Below, piece after piece: positions 23,430 through 35,274 of a stretch of 64,000 nt of DNA; positions within the stretch are counted from its first letter, which is position 1; the number at the start of each line of letters is the position of its first letter. The notes beneath the pieces are model-generated. The model was given only the letters and a program-made list of their open reading frames with translations. It did no database searches and was not told where the DNA came from. The translations under genes and the position numbers were made by a program. Source of the DNA: Thysanoteuthis rhombus (taxonomy: Eukaryota > Mollusca > Cephalopoda > Oegopsida > Thysanoteuthidae); contig OY735207.1 in NCBI GenBank assembly GCA_963457665.1, positions 34,589,816 to 34,653,815 on the forward strand. Reading direction: 5' to 3'.

Positions 23430-25590
23430 TGAGTAAACAGCACGAATCTGAAGTACAGAATAAGCTCTCAGTGAGACGCGAAATCGCACACATTTTTTTA
23501 TCCAGGAAGCCTGTTTTTTTTGGGGGGGGCAGAATAGCTGTCCTACCGCTTGAGCTACAAGAACTTAATGGCTCACAGAAGACCGTTTTATTTCACTCTT
23601 TATTTTACTTTGATCGATCCACACCACATTAGATTATTGAAACGAAGGAAATACTTGTCAAAAATTAATCATGGTTGAAAATGCCTCATCTAATTCACGA
23701 TGTCATTGATTCCATTTAGTGCATGTAAAATAAACGAACACATACTAATAATCTAAGCATTATCACATTCATTTCCGATTACTGTAGTTTTCAAGGGCGC
23801 CCGAAAGATGGATGCGTTTGCAGATCTCTGGAAAAATACTAACTCTTATTTACTCCACTTACTTACAACAGTGAAATACTATAAGTAAACTACACAAAAA
23901 GACATTCCCGAAGAATAAGAATTCCAGAACTTGTGAATTAGACTAACTCCCTCCTATACTAACAACAGAATTAAAATTCTAATATCACTTCTTTCCCAGG
24001 TTCGAGACTTGTTTTGGTATATCTGTTGACTCTTCCGGGCTATTGAGAAAAAATTTTTTAAAAAGTTTCCAGTCCATGCTCTTCCAGAAAATGCAGTTAC
24101 TCAGATTCTATAACCCAACGAAGATTTTGAACTGATCACTCTATTAACAACGCAATCGGAAATATAGGGTAAGCCTTCGCCGAATATATCCTCTTGTGCC
24201 CCCGCTCGGAAATATATTTTTTTACAGCTCCCTGAAAAGGGGACTGCGAAGACCTACGGTAATTTCATTGTCCCATACCCTTAACCTTGGGTTAGCTCTC
24301 TAAGGGAGAAAAAGAACTGATTTTTTTCTTCCCAAATCTGTCTTCTTTTTTTTTTTGCTTCTTATGTTTCGTGCATAAGTTGTGATAGGTTTGCAATATA
24401 TCTATAACAACGCTTTTTTTTTCTCAAGTCTCACTTCTTACTGTTTGAGACAACGCCTGCGCCATTGTTGACGACGAACACTACTACTACTACTAATGAT
24501 AATCTCCCCTCCCACAACTGAGACACTTGTTCGTCTCGGTCGACACGAGACGTTTTATCTTATTTTACTCTCTCTCTCTTTCTCTCTCCCTCCCTCTCTG
24601 TCTCTCTCTCTACATAATTAATAAAAGTTATTTCACCAAAACAAGATCTTCGAGAGAATTATTTATCTTTCTTTTCTTGCCTTACTCTCCTCTCTTTCTC
24701 TTCTCAACCCTCTCTATCTCTTTCAATCCTCTTATCTCTATCTCTCTCCTCGACTCCAGTTTTCCCTCTCGACTCCTGATCTATCTATGTCAGACCACCT
24801 TTTTCTGTATGTTGTCTGTTGTATCTACACCAGTGTTTTGCCAATATCAGGTTGTTTTCAGCAAATTGTTATCGGTAGCGTTTGTGCGTATTTAAGGTGA
24901 TGTATCAATTACAATTAGTTACATAGATTATTGAACAAATTCACAGCTTGCTTGCCTGTTTTGTTCGCTACTTTTCATGGATATCGCATATTTCCCCAAG
25001 AAAGCACTCGATGCTTTGAAGATTTTGAAGTGCCTTTGTCTCTCAACCCAAAATAATAGGCAATTGAGGGGAAACGAAAATCGTGCCTATCCCTTCCAAT
25101 GGACACATCCAGCGATTGATAAGAATAATGGAGACCCGAATAGTGAGAGAGAAGATTTATAAGAAGAAACGAACTGACATATTTCACGTATTAAATAGGT
25201 TGGTGTTGCTTGTAAGACTTGGGTGGCTAAATTGTGCCCTCCTCACCGAATGTTTTATTAATCAATTTTTTTATTTTTTTATCTCTAATTTGTTATTGTT
25301 TACCCGGTGAAATAAAATATTCATTCTATGCTATTCAGTTACGTTCATTGTTATCTAATCTTTCCCGCTTCAATGACGACTTTCTAACAGATATGGCAGC
25401 TGATCCTCGACCTATCAGAGAACGTTTTGAAGATTCAAACGAATAACTTCTGTCAACCGTCCGCGCGTTCCAAATGTAAAACATATTTAGGAGTGGTTTA
25501 CTTAAGCTGAATTTCAAGGCGTCATCACATCCAACGAAAGGCAATGTGTGTTCGTTCTTTCTTTCTGTTCTCTTCACAACGTTTTTCTTT
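23430..25590. other. Non-coding stretch with (CT)-rich tract
   Basis: No gene recognised. It holds CT-rich sequence at 24568-24612 and 24690-24770, and (CTA)n near 24481-24498. Leu/Ser-rich reading frames here arise from those tracts. Confidence 0.5.
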
Positions 25591-25593
25591 GTC

Positions 25594-26388
<795 letters not shown>

Positions 26389-26389
26389 C

Positions 26390-27590
26390 TGTAGCTGCCC
26401 ATTGTCTTTAATTGTTTAATCTATTTACCCTGTCTCCACCAAATGATACATTTACTGTGTAATAACGAGGTATCATTTCAAATAGAGTTTCAAAGTAATA
26501 TAATGCATTTATACTTATTTCTGTCGGATCATATGTCCATTATTTAATAATATAATTGTCCACGTTGAGAAACAGATAGAGCAGATATAGACAGTGAATG
26601 AACAAAAATGAGAACTTGGTGTTAAGGCAGTTATTTTTTCCTTTGCCGCCGGTGATGTTGAATATTTGAAATAAAAAGAAGCGAAGTTGACCGTGGACAC
26701 ACAAAGGACTTGTATAATCAAGTTCTCGGTGTGTCCATTGTCTATTTTTCTTTTCTTTATTTCAAATATTTAACATATACAAAAAAAAAAAATAACTTAC
26801 TACCATAGAGCCCGAAAAAATGACGAGATCATCCACGTTAGTTATGTAGATGAAAATGATAACTGGAAGGTTTTGAGGAAAATCTCAAGAGATAAGTGTT
26901 ACATTGCAATTTTTTATCATTCCGTAGACGTATTTCGATGCATTTCGACAGGGGCCAGCCATCTTTTTCGAACAGAATATATTATCAGTGGTTCACAGAG
27001 AAAAAAATTGTTGTGTATGTGTTCGATACTGAAAGAGAGAATATGCAAACATTGAATAAATGTATTTAATGCAAAAAAAAGGAATCAAAAATAAAAACAA
27101 ACTTGTAGCCTGTTGAAATTTACAATATCTGTAAGCTTTCCACATTTCTTCATATTTTTTCTGTTTTTTTTAAAAATCTAAAACGATAAGGCATAACAGA
27201 ATTCGGTAAAACACAATTTCCCCATATTATATGACAAAAAACATCAGTTTCATTCATGAAAAATCAGAGATACCTAAGTTCATTTTCTCTCCTATTACTG
27301 ACAGCATCAGTAGCAGAGATATAAATGCTAACACATGGACACATAGACAGCTTTGCACTTTAATTTGTCTGTCATGAAGAGAAACTAAGAGAATATTTTC
27401 ATGAAATTTTACATTGAGACTTATTGGGTTGTTTGCTCAACAGGTCAATTTCTCTTCCAAAATTGTGTATTTCAATTATTCTACTCATACAATATCGATT
27501 TCCAATCTAGTACGTCTTTCAATAATGTCGAGTGGACGCTTGAATTTCGTGCAGCTCTAACACTAGTTCACTGAGTGGCCAAAGGTCAAA
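26390..27590. other. Non-coding stretch
   Basis: No gene, RNA or clear repeat recognised. Confidence 0.45.
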
Positions 27591-27597
27591 GCTATCT

Positions 27598-27840
27598 TTA
27601 TTATTGTTAGGACTATCCTCATCTTGGTTGTTTTCCATACAACATTTCGGCCGTTGTACTCTACGGCCTTCATCAGGTAGGTGTGGGGAAGTAACGAACC
27701 GAACCCTTTATTTCACCAACGGGGGTATATAGACTGCACCCCCCCTCTTAGCAGTAGTAGTATTTTTTAATTATTATTATCTCATACCATTAGATTACAA
27801 CTTCTCACACCATTAAATTACAACACCATTAGATTACAAA
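27598..27840 (-). repeat. Structured dispersed repeat with CTGATGA..GAAA core, copy A
   Basis: Read on the minus strand: ctgatgaa, a 6-bp perfect stem (ggccgt/acggcc, arms at 27663-27668 and 27649-27654), then gaaa, then a second stem gttgt..acaac, then catcaagatgag-like text. The plus-strand right side holds gtaacgaaccgaaccc, a gtatatagactgcacc segment and a (GTA)n/(TTA)n-like patch, then three degenerate copies of accattagattacaa (27785-27840). A fuller inverted copy is at 33.2 kb. Confidence 0.75.
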
Positions 27841-27849
27841 TTAGATCGT

Positions 27850-29690
27850 TTTGTTATTTTGTAGGATTTTTGTTTTTCCTCTGCCCCGATTTCACATTCT
27901 AAGGCCTACCAAGTTGCCCCACTTACAATGCATCAACCAGTCTAACGTTTTTCCTTTAATATTCTGTTCCAAGGAAGGTTTTGACGGAAGATGTTTTAAA
28001 TCGGGTATATATACTATTTATTGTAGTTTTTCATAAACAGCGACGGTACTATCATCAACCGCATGTTGCAACATGAACCAGGCAGTCGTTAAAAGTGAAA
28101 AACTTATTTACCAGAGTGAAAACCGTTTTTCATGCAAAACTGTTCATGCTTACAATATAAAGAAAAAAATTTGGTCGAAATCTTTCCTCCCAAAATGAGG
28201 CTTACAGTGGCACCATCAAGTGGTGGAAATGAAAATTAAAATTAATTCCACTCGCCCCTTGGTTCCAACTATCCCTATTCTAACTATATTATAAGTTCAA
28301 GTATCATTCAAAGCTATTTCTGAAATTATGAAAAAAGATTAGATCAGTTCAAAATATAATCAAGAAGTCACAAAAAGAATGAAGAAATTAGTAAAAACTT
28401 TTTTCTCTAGATATGTGAAATAATAAATCTCAGAATGTGAAAACAATCTACGAACAATTAAATATTCCAATAGATAACTCATGGCCGGTTGAATCAGTCA
28501 TTCAATATGCATTCAACCTGCCGTAGTCAATAAGAAACATCGACATGGAGGATGCACCCAAAACTCAGCATGAAATGTGTTGTAAAAATAAAATTGATGG
28601 AAATTATCTAGGAGCCTGCCCTGGATCCCACAGCGAAAAATCCGTAGACATACATTGTGTACGAGAATGGGTGATCTTGAGAGTCCAATCTTGGGGAAGG
28701 AAATGCGCCTATGTAACTGCCAAATGTTGTATTTTTATCCCGTATGAACTTGAGATAATTTAAAAAAAAAAAAAAATTCTTTGTTTTTTTTTCTGTTTCT
28801 GAACAAAATTTCACTGTGCGGACAGTACAATTTTTTTTATGTTGATCATCGGCAAAGAGGAAGATTTTGCATTACAAATGCGAACAAACAAAACCCCCCA
28901 CCCCGATCATCGTCTGCCCAGTTTATATATACTAATTAAGCTATAAATAAAAGTTACTCACCTTCTGTTTAGCGCTAACAAGGGAAGTCAAACACAGGAT
29001 GCAATTTACGTTAATTCAACTGCAGTTATTATCAACTAAATTAAAATGATCCCTGTTTAAACTTGTAATCCTAATTTCTCACAAACAACCTGATTAATTT
29101 AACAGCTAATCTTGGGGGTGCAATTTAACTCAAACAGATGTATGAGAGTACTGCAGCACAATTCCTTTGTGTGCAGACTGTGGAGCAAGACTACTCTGGG
29201 AGGTTTAACCAGGAGAGATGATTCAAGAAACCGTTCTATCGCTAGCAATATTCAATTACTTTTCTTGAAGATACCCCCCCCCCCAAAAAAAAAAAACATC
29301 GTAAGTTTCGAGATTTTTTTTCAGATTGGAATATATTACAAAATGAGACGTAATCGTTACGCTTGAATACACAGGCATATCCCAAAACTCTCTCAAGTTC
29401 TGAAAAGTTACTTTTGGATCAGCTGATAAATGACAATTCCCACAAGGATAATATGCAGTATATCAATGTTCACAGTGACGCGAATAAGTATTCAACGCCC
29501 TTCATAAATACAGTCTATTTAGAAATTAAATTAATTCCTCATTGTCCGATATATTTGAAATTTTGTGTAGAACAATCTTCCAACATTACTATATTCGCGT
29601 AGAACCTCAACCTGCACTTCCACAGTCGTGCGACAACATCTTTTTTTTCCTCCAAATACGCACACATACATGTACATACAAAGTGTAGTA
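27850..29690. other. Non-coding stretch
   Basis: No gene recognised. A cysteine-containing frame at 28545-28763 has neither splice sites nor a recognisable motif. Confidence 0.45.
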
Positions 29691-29700
29691 TCTGTTCCCC

Positions 29701-29760
29701 GGCAGAGCCCGGCAGAGCCCGGCAGAGCCCGGCAGAGCCCGGCAGAGCCCGGCAGAGCCC
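29701..29760. repeat. Six-copy decamer tandem repeat
   Basis: ggcagagccc repeated six times without variation. The lack of divergence suggests recent expansion. Confidence 0.97.
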
Positions 29761-29832
29761 GAGGCGCCGGTACTGACACCTGCCTGCCGAATGGGCCGGA
29801 GAAGGTGTGTGTCAAAGACCGAGTGCGCCGGT

Positions 29833-29875
29833 GCAATGCGTCAGCCAATGAGGTTATATTGAGGCTGCGCATTGC
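29833..29875 (+). ncRNA. Candidate structured RNA hairpin
   Basis: GCAATGCG-T-CAGCC (29833-29846) pairs with GGCTG-CGCATTGC (29863-29875): 13 Watson-Crick pairs with a single bulged T, closing a 16-nt loop. A stem this long and GC-rich is not expected by chance in this context. A second stem nearby (gctttg 30015-30020 with caaagc 30035-30040) supports a structured region. No known RNA family was recognised. Confidence 0.35.
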
Positions 29876-30094
29876 TACGTGCATTGCGAGCCTTCGGGTT
29901 CCCCTTCTATCACTCGGCCCAGCTACGGGGAATATGGCACCCCGGGGCAGCACTATTCCATTGCACTTAACGGAACAGGTCGGGCTCGTGCCCAACGCTT
30001 TCGTGGCGGCGGTTGCTTTGATTGCTTAGAAAACCAAAGCCGCGTCGGTTGGAGCTGTTTTTCCAGGGTGTCTCCTATTTTCCCAACGTAAAGC

Positions 30095-30613
30095 CTTGAT
30101 CTTGTGTCACATTTTGCTGTGTTGGGACAGTAAATAAATAGCACACATACATGTACATACATGCGTACATTCATTCAGTGGATTCTGCTTCTGCGTAATA
30201 CACTGGTACCGAATATTTCGGTTCCGATAAGGGGCAATTTCATTTGAACAGACTTGTATTAGGTTTGGGATTATTACATACGTTTGATAACATTCTTGCC
30301 CAGTTAGTCCAACTAATCGGCCATACCTTATAACCGATTGTCCATTTAACTGGGATTCTCCCTCTCTTACACACACACACACATATATATATATACATAT
30401 TTCATTAAATAGTATCGACATTTATCGACCTTCTAATAAGCTACCTCAATTTTCAGATGTTGTCCTTTATCGCTGGTCTAAAGGTGTGTATGAATTTTCG
30501 AAAATTCATGTTGTATGTGTCATTTTTAGTTATCCGAGTACTTTCAACCATCGCTGGTCTTTTTCTCAAGGTTCGTTTTCAAGTAGCGCAAGAAATCTCT
30601 CTCTCTCTCTCTC

Positions 30614-30681
<68 letters not shown>

Positions 30682-31255
30682 GAGCGCACGTACGTGTGTG
30701 AATACTTCCATTGTCTTCCTATGGCTCAAATCCAAGATAATTTTTCCCTGAGTAAGAACTCCCACCAACTTACCATCTTATCTCGCAACATCTTCAACTT
30801 GACTTTACCGCTCAGTGTATGGCTGCATATATTGTCGAGCAACAAATCAAGGAGATAAATTATCTACTCTCTCGGTGTGTACCATGGATTTCTTCCATCA
30901 CCCTCATGAGAAACGTTGCAAAAATTACAAATAAAAAAAGTGTCCAAGATTTATTTTGAGTGGTATCCAGATCCCAGACCTTCTCAATGCAAAAACCAAG
31001 AGAAAAAAAGCCATGTTCCCGTCGGTATTTAATGTTGTCAGACGAAATTAAGCAATAACCAATATGGAACATTGAATACGTATGCTGATCATATCTTTCT
31101 CTCTCTCTCTCTCTCTCTCTCTCCCTCTCTCTCTCCCTCTCTTGATTCTCTCGATTCTCTACTACTTCCTACTGTGTATTTTCAATGATATAAGGGTGAT
31201 AAAATCAGATCACCCCACCAATGTTTATTTCAAACGTTACTGTTTGCACGAGCTT
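30095..31255. other. Non-coding stretch with microsatellites
   Basis: No gene recognised. It contains (CA)n(TA)n at about 30369-30400, compound (CT)n(AT)n at about 30597-30676 and (CT)n at about 31096-31142. Confidence 0.6.
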
Positions 31256-31269
31256 GATTTTTAAAAACT

Positions 31270-31688
31270 TTTAAATATTTCCTGACTCAAGACAGATTTC
31301 CGGAAGATTTGAAAGCCTAATAAATTGAAATAACATGGAATTGAAAGAAAAAAAAAAGGTAAAATAAGTAAAAAGTATAAGTAAAAACCAGACGATTATT
31401 ATTACATCGTTTCTAAACACTGGCGTATTGTTGCTATCACTGATTTTTCTAAGTAAAAAAAAAAAAAAATTTTCTTTGCGAGCGCAAACACAGACCCTAG
31501 TGAAATCAACAGGTTAATTTACGTAAAATTCGACCTTAAAAAGTGTGTTGTGGGTAAATTGTGTCTTGCTGATTTTGGATATGCCTTTCTTTTTTTTTCC
31601 TTTGTGAAGCCTCACTGGTTGAATCAGCACACATTCCAGAGCAGAACCACGTAGGCCAGCGTACAACCTTGGGCTAACTTACATAAGC

Positions 31689-31755
<67 letters not shown>

Positions 31756-32540
31756 AGAGAAAGAAAGAAAGAAAGAAATTCACATACATAGTCGCCCATG
31801 ACGAATAGAAATAACCACATAGTAAACGTAAACCTTCCTTTCACAAACCTGGCAATTTTCCTGGAGTTTTGAAGATTTAATAAATTGAAAGCACATGAAA
31901 TGTATTTTTTTTTTAGTGCTTTACATAATATACACACAGCAATAATTGGACCATCGCCGAGAGAAAAAGAAATCGTATTCACAGTTTTCCATTGACAAAT
32001 AGATAGTGAGGGTCCAGTTTAGAATTATAATTACTTCGTAAATAGGACCCAATCCCCTCTGGAACCTAAAAAAAGTACTTCATCAAAACTAACAAATTTC
32101 CCTGAGATTTGAAGGATAAATAGTTTGAAAGCACATAAAACCAAAAGAAAAAAAAGCTTCCTTGATCAGAACTTTGTCCACCACCACTACTTACCTTGGC
32201 CCTAACCACTCGGCTATTGAATCGCCATGCCTTATAAACGATGAATTACTTTCCAAAAAAAGGAAATTTCGAAGTAGCATCGAAACCCTAAAATTCAAAA
32301 TGTAGGGAACCATTTTAGCATTATAACTACATCGTAAATAAAAAAAAAAACCTTCTAAAATCTGAAAGAATTGTTTTTTCAAAACTGACCAATTTTCGTG
32401 GAGGGTTTGAAGGTCAAATAATTTGAAAGCATGTACTATTGAAAGGAAAAACATCTTTCGTTGGAGCTTGAACTGGGTCCACCATCTCTATTTTCAGATG
32501 CTCTGAGCACTCGACTATTGAACCATCACGACTTAGGAGC
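31270..32540 (-). repeat. Tandem array of a tRNA-derived SINE-like unit
   Basis: At least four degenerate units. The marker gatttgaag..aataaattgaaagcac recurs near 31300, 31868, 32110 and 32407, giving units of roughly 240-300 bp. The head, read on the minus strand, has an A-box-like tcaatagtcgagtgctcagagc and a B-box-like cccagttcaagctcc (about 32465-32525). Another head lies near 32175-32230. A (GA)n tract (31690-31760) interrupts the array. One unit shares 21 identical bases with 6342-6362. Confidence 0.6.
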
Positions 32541-32879
32541 TAAGAATTCCTGTTCAAAAAGAAATATAAGAAAATCATTATTGAACCCTCGTCATATGTG
32601 AATAGGTTCAACCGAATTATGAAAAAAAAATCCCCCGATGATGCTGATTCAAAATGTACCTAGTTTCATTATCTGTCTAACTCAAATCGTTTTGAAGAAA
32701 TTCGAGATGAAAAAGAATTTTTCCCCATTTAACTGAAAGCCACACATCAAAGCAGCTAACATAAACAAGCTTGTGCAAATTATTATGCGCGCATGATATG
32801 CATCTTTAGAATATTTTGAACATTGATTATCCTCAAGTAATGTATTTTGATTGCTATCAACCTCAACTGGTCTACTCGA

Positions 32880-33080
32880 CCGTAGAGAATCATTTCAGCA
32901 CGAAATTTCGAAAACCACTCGGACGCAAGAGAAGCAACCATGAAAAATTCCGGGATCGTGTCCCAAACTGACCAATCCTTCCTTGCCCTACGTCCGCCCT
33001 CCCAGAAAATGTCGTTGAAATTCCTTGAGAACTAGGAAGATATTATCTGGACATGAAGCTACGATGCTGAAAATTAATTC
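32880..33080 (+). repeat. Dispersed repeat related to 15.5-15.8 kb
   Basis: Shares the order accaatcctcccttgcc-like text, then aatgtcgttgaaattccttgagaac, aagatatt, and ggacatgaagc with the 15.5-kb copies. It is degenerate. Confidence 0.4.
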
Positions 33081-33136
33081 TGTCCGATTCTGCAAGTAAT
33101 CTAATGGTTCAATCCCAGTGTGAGATAACAAAAATT

Positions 33137-33315
33137 AAAAAATACTACTGCTGCTTAGAGGGGAGTGCGGTCTATATACGGTTAAATAAAGGGTTCGGTT
33201 CGTTACTTCCCCACACCTACCATATGATACCTGATGAAGGCCGTAGAGTACAACGACCGAAACGTTGTATGGAAAACAACCAAGATGAGGATAGTCCGAA
33301 CAATAATAGAGATAG
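33137..33315 (+). repeat. Structured dispersed repeat with CTGATGA..GAAAC core, copy B
   Basis: Inverted relative to copy A at 27.6 kb. It has ctgatgaa (33231-33238), the stem ggccgt/acgacc (33239-33244 / 33253-33258, one mismatch), gaaacgttgt, and a second stem gttgt..acaac. It then runs through caagatgaggatagtccga. The left side holds tactactgctgctta, tctatatacgg and gggttcggttcgttac, matching copy A base for base over much of its length. Confidence 0.78.
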
Positions 33316-33736
33316 TAGGAAAGATGTTGAAGAGAAGTTCTTCCTGAGTGTACCGAGTTTGTCCGACACAGTCATAGCTAGCCCATTTCCACCAAGCCCA
33401 TCTGTAATATAACTGACAGCTTCACAAGCGATTAAGGAAAGTCTGGAATCCTTTCAGTGTGTCAAGCTGTGTGCCTTGCCGGTATGTGCCGACACATTTT
33501 GAAGCAACCACCACCCGGTGAAGTGTTCTTTTCGGTCTCCGGTGAGAAAATGAGGAAGGGAGCAGGCAGGGATTTCCTAGTTGTCCCTCGAGATTTTGGT
33601 CATATGACCTTTTTATCAGGTGTTCTCACGGGACGAATTTCAGCCAATTAGAAAATTAAGTGTTTTTTATATGCAGATATCGGAATATTCTCAACCTGAT
33701 TGTTGCACATGATTTTCGTTTTACTGAAGGAAGAAA
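33315..33736. other. Non-coding stretch
   Basis: No gene recognised. Short frames here lack motifs and splice signals. Confidence 0.4.
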
Positions 33737-34047
33737 ATGGGAGTCCGAGACATCATAGAAACTATAAGAAAACTAAAATGGCTATGGGCAGGCCATGTTG
33801 CAAGAATAAAAGACAACCGATGGACATCACGACTCACGACATGTATCCCCAGAGATCACATGAGAAACCGAGGCGGACAGTACAGAAGATGGAGGGATGA
33901 ACTTGACAAATTCAGGAAATACTGGCTCCGCAGCGCCCATGATAGAGAATTGTGGCGAATCCTGGGGAAGATCTATGTCCAACGACGGACGTTAAAAGAA
34001 TAATGATGATGATGATGATGATGATTATGATCATCATCATCATCATC
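33737..34047 (+). mobile_element. RTE-like retrotransposon, 5'-truncated 3' end
   Basis: An intact 88-codon frame (33737-34003) reads GVRDIIETIRKLKWLWAGHV, then NRWTSRLTTCIPRDH, RWRDELDKFRKYWLRSAHD, ELWRILGKIYVQRRTLKE and stop. It is nearly the same length and content as the 12.2-kb copy, including where the 5' truncation falls (RDII). The tail is (GAT)n followed directly by its reverse complement (ATC)n, ending near 34047. It is a transposon relic and not a host gene. Confidence 0.88.
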
Positions 34048-34049
34048 GG

Positions 34050-34840
34050 AATATTTTTCAAGATGGGGCAAATTAAGTTTTTGGTAGAAATATACAATAA
34101 AATTTCAATAATACTTGAGGAATCTGACCTAATTCACCTACTTACTCCGATTCGAGACACATTGGAAGGGGAAAATGACGTAGAGTTAACCACATTCAAT
34201 TGCATTTTCAATTTCATAATAACGATCATCTCCACTCTTTACACGATACCATATTGAGAATGACACCGTTTTCCCAGGTTTCATATAAACTTTTTATTTT
34301 CCAAAGTGAGCTCATTGTCCTAAGCCAATATCAGAAGTAGGACCTCTAACATTGCAGCCTCGTTCGTCTTAGAGTTCAATATAAGTGCTTTACGACATCA
34401 CTCAATAAACGTACAGCATTTGGTGTATGAATATTGTGTGCTTACCCGTCAGGTCGTAAATCACCAGAGTTGTGTCAAAACGCAATAAAACATCTTTTAT
34501 TTCGTCGTTTTTTTTTCAACAAGTGGATGAATATCTTGTGACTATATGTCAAAACAAGATTTTACTTTGAACCGATGATTATATAGTCAGCGATTTTCAG
34601 TTCACTTCAACATTTTTCAGGGCCTACACCATAGATAAATGATTGGTGGGATACCTTCGTAGACCTTCACCATTGAGCGTTTTGTCACGACCAATGAATT
34701 GCAAAATGAAAGAATCGGAGTAACAGTAAAGAAAGGAGTAGTAGAAGATAGGGAAATGTTTTCAAAATGAATATTCTGAAAGTTCATAAAATAAAATAGC
34801 CACATTTCAAACTGAACGTATCAGGTGTATTCGATAACTA
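34050..34840. other. Non-coding stretch
   Basis: No gene or distinct repeat recognised. Confidence 0.45.
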
Positions 34841-34844
34841 TTAC

Positions 34845-34985
34845 GCCCAGTAAAACAGCGTACTTTCAACAAAAAAGTGCTTTTAATCAAATCGTATCTA
34901 CGACTATAGTGAAGGGTCCATTTCTTATCACATGTAATGACACGTTTCGTTTCAGAAACGAGCCGTCACTGTTTAGAGTAAGCAA
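34845..34985 (-). mobile_element. Mariner-like transposase fragment
   Basis: Minus-strand translation gives RVITCDKKWTLHYSRRYD (about 34890-34948). This matches the conserved block of mariner transposases around the first or second catalytic Asp (xxTxDEKWIxYDN), with the Glu changed to Lys. Only about 45 codons are recognisable. There are no terminal repeats, so the copy is dead. Confidence 0.65.
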
Positions 34986-35274
34986 TGGTAATTTCGCGTA
35001 AAATCGATATATGTCTAATTCCGTTTATTCACGTGCAAATTTGCTTTTTTTCCAGCAGGGCAATACAAAATGTAATAGTTGGAAGTAATAGTTTCAATCT
35101 GAGAAGAATGCGAATGTATACGAAAGAGAATATATTCACCAGGAATATTCTGGATATCTACATCCATTTTAAACTGTTCCTAATATTAGATCTTTTTGTA
35201 TTGTTGAAATACATGAATAACTTTGTGTTCTATTCCTAAGCTGAAACTATACTTAGCAGAAATTCCACGAATCT

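Larger units (their letters stand above)
29691..30090. other. GC-rich, CpG-rich island
   Basis: About 400 bp of GC- and CpG-rich sequence stand out sharply from the AT-rich flanks. It opens with six exact copies of the decamer ggcagagccc (29701-29760), then holds a strong hairpin (29833-29875) and a second stem (30015-30040). Reading frames cross it on both strands (plus 29628-30029; minus 29531-29995) but match nothing I know and are probably a by-product of the composition. It could be a promoter or CpG island, a structured non-coding RNA gene, or transferred or contaminating sequence. Confidence 0.6.

Noticed and set aside
27598-27700. Working hammerhead ribozyme
   Set aside because: The core motifs are in the right order, but the GUH cleavage site and stem I are missing in both copies.
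29531-29995. 154-codon minus frame and 133-codon plus frame across the GC island
   Set aside because: Both strands are open at once because GC-rich sequence is poor in stops. They contain the decamer array and show no domain or splice sites.
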